64,000 nucleotides of DNA from Caprimulgus europaeus (Eukaryota; Chordata; Aves; Caprimulgiformes; Caprimulgidae), in the NCBI GenBank assembly GCA_907165065.1, contig OU015526.1:66301723-66365722 (forward strand). Reading direction: 5' to 3'. Positions 1-13,600 of this stretch are shown here, in pieces. How positions within the stretch are numbered: position 1 is the stretch's first letter; every line of letters starts with the position of its first letter. The notes beneath the pieces were generated by a model, which worked only from the letters and a program-made list of their open reading frames with translations, made no database searches and was not told the origin of the DNA. A program made the translations under genes and the position numbers.

Positions 1-832
1 AAGATTTGTGGCCCTAAAAAGAAACTATCCCAGTTTTAAAACTGTTTCCTGTTAGACCAGGCTGAAGAGTTATGATTTTCAAGAAAATCAAGTTCCCCAA
101 ATGTTACAACAAAATGAGTGAGGCCAGTATTTTCTCATCAGCTTTATGAACAGCACATTTCAAGAATAGCCTGCTTACTAACAGGTGGGACTCTAAGACC
201 CTGCTCCTGGTGGCACAATGCAGCCCCACCTTTACCACCCAAAGAAAAAACCCTGTTGTTAATATAGCAACACCTAAATTAACACCCACATTTAACAGCA
301 ACTCAATTCAAAAGCCTGAAAAAAAATGACCAGGGCTGGACTATGCAGATGTTTTCCTTATTAACTGCATTATTCTCAGAAGTCAGTGTTACTCCCATTA
401 TATTTACCTATATACAGGTTTGTTTTGGTTTTTTTTGTTTTGGTTTTTTTTTGGGGGGGAAGGTTTGTTTTTATGCAATGGTTCTCACAAGAGGGGATAC
501 TAAGAGTTTTCCAGAGCTGTAACCAAGCAAAAGCAGCAGACAGTAACTGGGATTTTTCCAGATTTAAAAATAAACACTTCCCACCATGAAACAGGAGCTG
601 CATTAGATTCTGTTAACCAGCATGTATCAATTAGTTTGCCTTTGCCACCAGAAAGTATTATTTGCAATGGTTCAGATGTGCTTACAGCAAGCCAAATACT
701 TTAAACTAAAGCATCTTTACTTTTTAAAAAAATTGTTATAATTTAGATCTATCACATTAGTAGTAACTTTATCTTTTCAGTAAATATAGATTTCTCAAAT
801 GATTTGAGGTTTGACTTTACAAAGTTACTTAC
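1..832 (-). other. ABCE1: ABCE1 intron 7 (partial)
   Basis: This is the intron interior running off the left edge. I searched the minus strand for the next expected exon (DLTHLKER and the first LSGGE signature) and did not find it. It contains a G/T-rich low-complexity tract at 418-468. Confidence 0.8.
418..468 (+). repeat. G/T-rich low-complexity tract in ABCE1 intron 7
   Basis: TTTGTTTTGG and TTTTTTTTGTTTTGG units end in a GGGGGGG run. It is similar in kind to the tract at 49925-49993. Confidence 0.9.
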
Positions 833-5025
<4,193 letters not shown>

Positions 5026-8000
5026 CTTAAGGAAAAAAACCAAAAATCCAAAAGAACACAATTATTGACAGCACAGAGAAGAACCTACATATCTGAAGTT
5101 ACTACTAGCAGAGTTCAAAGATGAAAAAAGCAAAATTATTTGATTATTTTCCTCAGCACTGAGAATAACAATACGAATGACTTCCTCTTCCTATGAGCAA
5201 CACACACCCAAGGACAAGTCCCTCCACTCGCTCCTGCTCCAGAACAACAACTGAATTATGGGACTCTCGGAAGTTTACAAGATATTACAGATGACAAAGA
5301 GATTTTTTTTTTTTTTTTAGGTCTAAAGAAAGACTATAAGTAAAGTACAAAGCATTTCCAGTTCAATACCACTAAATAAAGTGGTGGCAGCCCTACAGAT
5401 GATGTCAATTCAAAATAATTTCAATTAAATGCAATATGTCCAAAGACAACTGGGAAGGAGTCTTGAAATACTTCAGGTTTCCACACAGGCTGCATGTGCA
5501 CTTCCTTCCAAGAACAGGATTCCAACATTTCTTATTAAAGAAAGTATTTTCTCTTGGATGTCCAGCTCCACCAAACTAAAGTGGTTTAGAGGCTATTTAC
5601 TACATCAGGCTATTATATGAAGAAAGGTTCTCACTTTCTATCTCCTGAAAGAAGCAAGAATAAAATAAGTATATGGTACATTTATCACATTAAACTCCAT
5701 CCTTCCCGAAACCCTTGTGTGAGCTTTAGTAGGAAGGAATCTTACAGCTACTACCCTAATATGAAAGAAAGGAAGAGACTGGCATCTAAACAGGGAGCAA
5801 AGGTCACAAATTAAGATGTTCCTGTATCTTTAAATCCATTATTACCATAGTTATGAATATTTTAAGTGGTTCATTTTAAAAGTAGTAGTCTTATTCCTCT
5901 TTCCAATTTCCAAAGTATTTTTAAATTTATGTATAAAGATATTCTTCATCAGATGTAATTGAATGTAATTACTAGTCATGCTGCCAACCTTATTGTAGCA
6001 GTTTCTACTTTTAATATTTCATTTTTAAAAAATTTAATCTTTTACATTTCTTAAGACAAAAAGCCCTAATAACATAGTTGATGTTTTCAAGTAAATGACT
6101 GACTATTTAAAAAAAATTTAAAAGGGATTTTACAGTTCTGTACCGTCAGACCAGACTGAGAAAGTAAGGCTGAATCCACAGATCAGGCCAACTGGGATGA
6201 ATAGTGGGTTTGCAATTCTCACTTTAATCAATTTTTCTTACATAAGAAAACAAGAAACTGAAAGTCTTATTGTTAAAAACTATAAAGATGTTTGAGTCAG
6301 GGTATTCTAGGAAGTGGATACCAGGTTTTGTCAGTGCTTCAAATAAAGATACAAACTCTGGGAATACATTCCCAGTGCTTTTCATTAAAGTCCTGTAAAT
6401 GGCAAGGCACTGAGTACTGGGGGTGAATCACTCACGCCCCAGTTTCCCAAGGGAAGGGCCTCATCTGGGTCAGCCCTTTCTCCAACAGCACCTGTGTGGC
6501 TGAGTACCCTGAGCACGCAGACCACCCTGCCTCTCTCTCCCTGCTCGGTAACTCGCTGTAACTAGCATGCTATGGGTTGAAAGCAAGCTCTAGAAGACAG
6601 AGCTGCCCCACTTAAGGAGCTCTCCTGCCCCATCCAACCTCCCAAACCTCTGTTGGAGGTTTCTGCCTGAGCAGTGCTGATAGGGGACCAGACAAGCTCT
6701 CCCCTCAGCCACCCCCCTCCCAGCCTGGTGTTTAGCTTAAAGCACCAAGCAGGAGAATGGGGTGGTGGTTGCTCTAAAAGATCAACTCAAATATGGCTTG
6801 AAACAATGAGTTTTAGCCACCTACCTCAGCAAGCTTTCCACCCAGGCTTGGGGGGAAATCAGACTACAGTTTACACTACTCCATATTGCTGAATCAGACC
6901 ATGGTTGGTAAGTAATAAAACAGACTAAGACTTTTTTTTTTTTTGCCCCTTTCTAACTTACTTACATGGGAAAATGCTCATCTGGGGTGAAGAGTTTTGA
7001 AGGGGCCACAGAAATGAATACACCAAGCATTTATAAAGTACTTGGTGGGAGGCAATAGCACTAATGAACTGGCATGGAGATACACGCTTGTGCCTCTCTG
7101 CTCACATCTATACAATGGAAGTGTCAGTGAATCCAAAACTCTCCAGGGGTCTTAAACCATTTTCAGAAAAAAATATTTGTGACTTCTCTCGCTTTTGTAG
7201 TATTTCCTGGACTGCCTTGATGCCCATGATAACTGCCCACAAGAGAAAACAATAATAATAATTTCCACTTAGAACTGACAGGTTAGAGAAAATTAAACAA
7301 AACTTTCCAAACCCAGACTGAACTCAAGTTACATATTTGTATGCAGTTACTTCACTGGCATGTAACTTAACATACCAAATAGGATTGTCTGGTTTCAAGG
7401 TGCAGACAGCAGAACTCTCAATAGACTGAACACAGGTCAGCAACACATACAATATGCACACGCTACAGTACAGCACACCAGTAATTAAGTACAGTCAGCA
7501 GTCTAAGGGCAGGAGAAACTGGTATTCAGAGGCACTTAAGTTCATGCCTGTATTTCTCCTTTCCAGATCAAAAAGAACAGAACAAAAATAAAGTACAAAA
7601 ATATTAATTTGTTACTAACTACAAGATTAAAGTGTTATTTTGAATTAGTGAATTGTGATGGAGTGACAACAGAAAATCTTCCCAGAATTATGGATTTATG
7701 ATACAGGCGAAAGAATGCAAGAAAGAATAACTGCTAGCAAAAAAAAGTTCTAAAAACCTTGACAGTATTGTTTATTGAAGCCAAAAGCTGGCCATTAAGT
7801 TCAATTATGACAATTAATATAAACACTAAAACAAGTCTAAAAATACGACATAAAACATATTATCACAAGCATTTAAAGTCAGTATTCTTAGGCTCTCTCA
7901 CACAGGTGCTGTTCTCTGACACACCAGAAAAATAAAAAAAGCACATAAGCAGACCCTGCTACCTGTCACAAAAAGCAACAGAAATGTACAATCTGTAGAA

Positions 8001-9030
8001 CAAATGTAATTTACTTGTTTTAAAAATATTTATTTCTTTCACAAACATTAGAATTAAATTAGAATTTACTAAGTCAAGTCAATTATGACCAAGAAGGTTG
8101 TGTAAATGCACAGAATTCTTCAGATTTAGACAAAGAAATATTAAAAAAAAGTAAATGAAGACTGAAACATAAACAGAGACAATTCAATTAAATGGCGTGA
8201 AGGCAAGATCTGTGTTCAGAATAGAGCCATACTTTAGTTACTTTGCTGAAAAAAGTTAACATTTCATTAAATTACACTGCATCAGACCGCCAAGATAAAT
8301 GCTCTGGAAAGAAGTGAGGATGAGCAGCATTTGCACTTTCCTCTGAAAATAATTAACCTAAAGAATTAAGTCTCTAAAGACTAAATACAGTCACTCCATA
8401 ACAAGAAAGTTAAGGACTAGAATACCCAAAGAAAATTTAAACGAAAGACAAAGAACAGATTTTCAAACCACATATGGTAAATCATGACATTTGTAAGTGT
8501 CAAAGCAGAAATAATAGTAAATGCTACAAGAACAAACAAAATCAAGTAAAACAACTAGTCTATACATAAGTTTTTGACATTTTAGAAACTGAGACAACGT
8601 ACAAAAAGAAGTTTAAACAAGCCTCAAATCTCCCTACTGTATTTAACTCACTGTATTACTCATAAGGCACAATATGAATATGAAAATGCAATGTTAACAT
8701 GAAAAACGTATGGCCAAATATGCTGACGCAGCATAACTAATGGGTGTGTTTAGCTAGTGCTGAACAGTATTAATTATCACTCAATCTTTAATATTTCCTT
8801 TTAACATGAAATAAAATGCATGAGAATAAACCTGTAAATTAGCAATCTACCACATGAAAATTAGAGAAGTATTTCATGTCCACTTGCTCAGGAATGGAGT
8901 TTAGGAAACCACAGCAGAGAAACTTAAAAATAGAATTTGAAAACTGTCACAGAAACTTGCAGGTGAAATAACTAAGTGCATAACTACCGTTGTGCTGGAG
9001 AAAAGCCCTGCCAAGTTCTTCTTTTGTTCT

Positions 9031-9067
<37 letters not shown>

Positions 9068-9820
9068 ACACACACACACCTGGTAAAAACCACTTTACTC
9101 TATTACCTTATCAAACCTGCAAGAAGTCTTGATCTCCTCGCCACACAAGCACGCACATGGATATTTCCCTCCCCCAGAATAATGCAAAATGTGGCTTTTT
9201 CTCCTCCAGGAGAGGAGGTCGCTGCTTTCACTGGATCACAATACCGGCCTCCCCACCCCGGGCCCCAGGCCCCGCCGCGCAGGCAGGGTCCCCAGAGGAG
9301 AGCGGTTCGGCGGCGGAGCCCAGCAGCACCAGCAGCAGGAGGAGGACACGTTTTCTCCTCAGGGGACGGCACAGGGCGGCTGACGAAGCGGCCGAGCACT
9401 GGCAGATGACGTCCAACTGCCCAGAGAGGAGCGGCATGTGCGGGCAGCGGCAGCCAGGGAAGGGCCGGCCTCCCTGCGCACGCCGGGAGCGAGTCCCCGA
9501 TTCACGGAGCGTGGGGCCCGGCTCCCTTTGAGCCCGGGGCACAACGACTTCGGGCCGGGCCGGGCCGGCGCTGCCGCACAGCCGGGCCAGGCCGGGAGCA
9601 GCCGGCCCCGAGGCCCAGGCGAGGAGCCGTCGGCCCCGCTCGGAGGGTGGGTCGGGGCGAGACCCCAGCGCCGCGGGAAGACACCGCCCCCCGTGCCGAG
9701 CTCAGCGGCGGGGGCAGGGCCGACACCACGGGAAGCTGGCGGCGGCTCCCGGCAAGGGGAGGAAGCCCCTTCCCTGCGAGAACGCCGGTGTCCCCCCACC
9801 CGCCCGCCTGAGCCGCTTAC
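5026..9820 (-). other. ABCE1: ABCE1 intron 1
   Basis: A 4.8-kb first intron from the donor at 9820 to the acceptor at about 5026. It is AT-rich over most of its length, turns GC-rich from about 9.2 kb where the CpG island starts, and carries a TA/CA microsatellite at 9034-9079. I saw no interspersed repeat or second gene in it. Confidence 0.65.
9034..9079. repeat. (TA)n-(CA)n compound microsatellite
   Basis: About 30 bp of uninterrupted alternating AT (9034-9063) is followed by a short GTATA link and a CACACACACA run to 9079. It sits just outside the CpG island in ABCE1 intron 1. Confidence 0.95.
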
Positions 9821-9960
9821 CGGGAGATGAGGCAGAGAGCGAGGCGTCCCCGCTCCCTAGCCGGGCCGCAGCGGGGAACCGCGTCCCCAGTCCCGCGGGC
9901 CGGCACGCAACGTGCTCCCGCCGCCGCCACCCGGCCAAGATGGCCGCCGCCCCCGCAGGG
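9821..9960 (-). other. ABCE1: Probable noncoding first exon of ABCE1 (right edge unknown)
   Basis: On the minus strand a near-consensus donor CCCG|GTAAGC lies at 9821|9820 inside the CpG island. It is the best minus-strand donor upstream of coding exon 2 and fits the known ABCE1 layout of a noncoding first exon. The transcription start cannot be read, so the right boundary is nominal. A second GTGAGC donor at 10011|10010 could define an alternative first exon. Confidence 0.55.
9936..9947 (+). promoter_or_regulatory. YY1-type site (CAAGATGGCCGC)
   Basis: This matches the YY1 promoter motif CAAGATGGCGGC at 11 of 12 positions. Such sites usually lie just downstream of transcription starts in CpG-island promoters. 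It lies close to the putative ABCE1 exon 1. Confidence 0.55.
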
Positions 9961-10330
9961 AGGGGCCTGGGCGCGCACCATAGAGAAGAGGGGAAGGAAG
10001 GGAGGCTCACCATAGAGAAAGTGCGTCCGGCAGAGAGAGGAGCGGCGCCCCCGCCACGGGGAGGGCGGTCTGAGTGCACACGCTGGGGACGCGACGGTTG
10101 GTGACGCCATCTCCTGGGGACGCTGCCAGAGGGGCGCGCTAGGCGGGAGGTGTGTCCGCTCTCCCGACTCCCAGCCCGGGGCGCCCCATGATGGGCGATG
10201 GGGCCGTTACACCCCGCACCGTAGCGAGACCCCACCCCGGACCCCCAGCGCGCGCCGAGCTCCGCCTCTCCCCACCGGCTGCACGCGGGCACCTGCGGGC
10301 TGGCTCCGCCCCCTCCTCCCGCCGTTCTCT

Positions 10331-10350
10331 TTCAAACTGAGTTCGCGCGG
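10331..10350 (-). promoter_or_regulatory. E2F/CDE-like plus CHR-like composite
   Basis: The plus strand reads TTCAAA, CTGA, then GTTCGCGCGG. Read on the minus strand, this is a CGCGAA (E2F/CDE-like) core a few bases upstream of TTTGAA, the CHR consensus. The arrangement resembles cell-cycle-dependent (DREAM) elements, but the CDE part is not canonical and spacing is 5 rather than 4 nt by my alignment. Confidence 0.3.
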
Positions 10351-10355
10351 CGCTC

Positions 10356-10367
10356 TGCGCGTGCGCG
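10356..10367 (-). promoter_or_regulatory. NRF1 palindrome
   Basis: The minus strand reads CGCGCACGCGCA, an exact fit to the NRF1 consensus YGCGCAYGCGCR. It sits centrally between the two genes. NRF1 sites are frequent in bidirectional housekeeping promoters; actual binding is inferred. Confidence 0.6.
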
Positions 10368-10413
10368 GCGGGAGGCGCCCCGGCAGCGCCGTGAGGCGGG
10401 CGCGGGGCCTCGC

Positions 10414-10553
10414 GGGGGTGACGGCTCCTCCGCTAAGGGGGCGCGCGCGGGGGTGACGGCTCCTCCGCTGAGGGGGCGCGCGCGGGGGTGACGGCTCCTG
10501 CGCTGAGGGGGCGCGCGCGGGGGTGACGGCTCCTGCGCTGAGGGGGCGCGCGC
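10414..10553 (+). repeat. 35-bp minisatellite, four copies, G-rich on the plus strand
   Basis: The sequence GGGGGTGACGGCTCC recurs with period exactly 35 (the T after the G-run is at 10419, 10454, 10489 and 10524). Copies differ by single bases (TCC versus TGC, TAA versus TGA). Each unit carries two G-runs, an alternating GCGCGCGCG block and a TGACG CRE half-site. Confidence 0.95.
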
Positions 10554-10562
10554 GGCGCCGGT

Positions 10563-10652
10563 CCCGCTCCCCCTCACCCGCTCCCCCTCACCCGCTCCCC
10601 CTCACCCGCTCCCCCTCACCCGCTCCTCCTCACCCGCTCCCCCTCACCCGCT
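10563..10652 (-). repeat. 14-bp minisatellite, 6.4 copies, G-rich on the minus strand
   Basis: The unit CCCGCTCCCCCTCA repeats from 10563. The fifth copy has one C-to-T change, and a 6-base partial copy ends the array at 10652. The complementary strand is a run of GGGGGAGCGGGTGA units, suited to G-quadruplex formation. It lies 9 bp from the 35-bp array. Confidence 0.95.
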
Positions 10653-10673
10653 GCAGCGGCTCCGAGGATCAGG

Positions 10674-13600
10674 TGGGGACACTGCTCTGTACCGGCCCGG
10701 GTGGCTGAGGCAGGGGGAGGGCTGAGGGAGGAGTAGCTCGTAGCTGCCCCCGCTCCATCCAGCGACGGGGAGCGGAGGGGCGGCTTCTCTCGCGTCTCGC
10801 CCCCAGGTGTGAGGGCACCGCAGGAGCTCCGCCGGCTGATACGGTGTGCTCGCTCGGCGGGTCGGGGTGGGGGCCTGGGGGCTGCTTAACCGGGTGCCTC
10901 CTCCGCGTCCCCCCTCAGTGCGCGCTTGTGTGCTTGCGGTGACACCCCCCACCTTCCCTCCAGCTGGGAGAGGGGAGCACGGGCTGGTGATTTAAGCACA
11001 GCCGATGTGTTTCGTGCGTAGGTGTTGCTGATTTCTTTCCAATATTTAAGTGTTTTGTAGCCCTGGGGGACATGGCCATCATACGATGCTGTAAAACTAA
11101 TTAATTGTACTTAAAATCTTAATTAAACGTTTTATAAAGAATTCTTGGGGGGAAGGCTACCGAGGAGGCCTGAGTGAAAACGGCTTGATTTGTCAAACTG
11201 GTTTCATCCTCTGCTTCCTGTGTTTTCTAAAGACTGCTTTCACTTAATATAAGCCCTTGTAAAGATGTGCTTGCATCCTTTAAAGAACCACTTATATCCT
11301 TGCTAGTAACTTTAGAAGTCTGGGCTTGTACACAATTACATTTTTAAAAAAATGTATTTATATTTATTAGGGATGCGTGTATAAAAGTTGTTAATGTAAT
11401 TCTCTTGTGCACTTGTTCTAATTACCTTATTTTTAGCGAAGTATGGATTTTTAGTGAATTTATGTTTGTGACAGTGAAAGATTTAAGTAATTTTCAGTAA
11501 TAGGCTTAAAGCGATATGCTGAAGGCAGAATCAAAATAATAGGTGTTTAAAATTGATTTGAGAGAATAATCTGAGGGATCAAATGTACAGGTGAGCTAGC
11601 TGTTCAAATAGGTTGGTACTGAACACTTACTATCATTGTTAAATATTAATTTAACTTTAGCAGTTGGAATGTTCAATGTTACTGTTTAATCATCCATCTG
11701 CATAAAAAATGGGAAGCATAATAAGAGACTAGTTTCTGGATGTATGTTGAGATCTTTAAAGGCATTAAACCAACAAAGGTCCATCCAGAGAAAATGAGGG
11801 CAAGGAAAAGAGCTTGTGAGGTAGATTGAGTACTGCAACTGTGAAAGTCAGGGATTCTAAGGTATGAAATCCCCTCCTGTTAGGAAGAACAGGAAAAAGA
11901 GTCTTAAGGTATGCATATTGCAGAAACGTTGGAGTAGTCAGTGCAGCCTTTGTTCAGTTTTGCTGGAAAAGTTGTAGTCAGATACTTCCTAAAACTCAAT
12001 AAAAAGATATGATGAGAATGCAATCAGAATAATGATTTTTAAAAATGAGCAAAGCTAGCTGAGTTTTTGATATCCTGAAAGATTCTGAGGAGGTGGTTTG
12101 GAAGGAGAATTTGCCACTAAGTAGAAGATAATGAAAAACAATATGCAGACAGAAAATGGACTAGTTTGGCTTGTTAAGAACAGTCTGGATCGAAGTTATG
12201 TTTTGTTTCTTGTTCTTTGTTTTGGTTTGTTTTTTTTTTTTACAGTAGCCAATGCAGTTAATGAGGAAGGAATAGAAGTGGTTTGTCTTGAGTTTTACAG
12301 GGTTTCTTCCATTGTCTGGGTTGATGTTAAAAAAAAAAAGCTACTGAAATGTGGTCTAAAAATAATTCTTGCGAGATGTGTTACAGCTGGTTGAAAAATT
12401 GCTTTTGAAGTTGACATGTAAATAATTCGCTTTTAAACAGGGATGTCACTAAGTGTTCTCCTGGGGAGTTCCGTTTTGAATGTATTTTCATTGTTTTCTA
12501 GAATGGTGAACACAAAATAGGTATGCTGCCAAGTAAGGGTTGCAAGCACTGTACAGCTTAGAGTCAGAATTCAAAATGATCTTAAGATTGATAGCAGATT
12601 GCAAATCAGTGTAATTAATCTCAGTTAGGAAGAACTGACGGAGGGAAAACCAAAGGCAGAATTAGTGTAAAGGCTATTACTGAAGAGCAAGCAGTGTCCC
12701 AAAAAAGCATTTGAGCACTGTAGTGCACAGCAAATTAAATATCAATTGATAATAGGATGTCCTTTCACCTAGACAAATGTTATTTTGGCATGTTAACAGA
12801 TATGATCAAATATAAAGGCAAGAAAAGTGATTGCTATGCTCTGTTGAATAAGGAGCCTTATTTAAAATGGTATGGTTCCTTTTTAACCACAGTAAGTAGA
12901 TCTCTAGCCTCTGCAAGAATATTAAGTTTATAAAACTTGCTTTGTGAAGGAAACTTGAGAGGCAATAGGCACACTAGGAAATAATAAACTAAAAGCAAGT
13001 TTGAGTGCCCTGACACGTGTAGAAGGGGTGGTACATAAAGGCTAGTGACTCTCCCCAGGCTCTCTGTAGAGCAAGAGAAGAAATCATGCTTGTTTTTAGA
13101 AGACAATAATTGGGTTGGATGTTAAAGCAAAATGTTTGGCTTTTCAGTTGACAAAAGACTGAAGCTGGCTGTCCACAAAGATTGTGAGATCTCTTTTTTT
13201 TGGAAAAGCAAATGGCTGGAAAGTCATCTGTTGAGGACAGTCTGGTCTCTCAAAGATCCCTACAGGTGTGTGTTTAAACAGTTCTGTGCGTACTGATGCA
13301 GTGGAATTAGAAATTTTAATTGGAGAAAACTGCTTTGGAACCTGCAAAAGTTTCCTCAAGCCTGGATTTTTATGGAGCTTTAGTAGGAAAGAACCATGAT
13401 GTGTACTTCTCAATCTCCTCTTCAGTGGAGAGGAGATAAAGGCTCCACCAGAAGGCTGTGTGTGTGCTTGGTGAAGAGTTTGCTTTCAGGTATGCACCTT
13501 TTAAGTGTCTTCCACTGAGAGTGACCTGTCTGTTATGATTGTGAAAGGTAGACTGTCGAACCATTTAAATCCGTTTCACTCTGTTTATAAACTGTGTGTT

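Larger units (their letters stand above)
9230..10960. promoter_or_regulatory. CpG island and bidirectional promoter of ABCE1 (-) and ANAPC10 (+)
   Basis: This is the only long GC- and CpG-rich segment of the window. It separates the 5' ends of two divergent genes, as expected for a head-to-head housekeeping promoter; the ABCE1-ANAPC10 head-to-head order is known in other vertebrates. It lacks an obvious TATA box and contains a full NRF1 site, a YY1-type site, E2F/CHR-like sequence and two minisatellites. Both transcription starts are inferred, probably between about 9.9 and 10.7 kb. The many overlapping open frames here result from GC richness and are not genes. Confidence 0.85.

Noticed and set aside
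10414-10652. CRISPR-like repeat array
   Set aside because: The units are contiguous without spacers, GC-rich minisatellites in a vertebrate promoter.
9103-10952. Many overlapping open frames of 60-196 codons on both strands
   Set aside because: They coincide exactly with the CpG island, are Arg/Pro/Ala/Gly-rich, overlap in several frames and show no known domain. GC richness explains the lack of stops.
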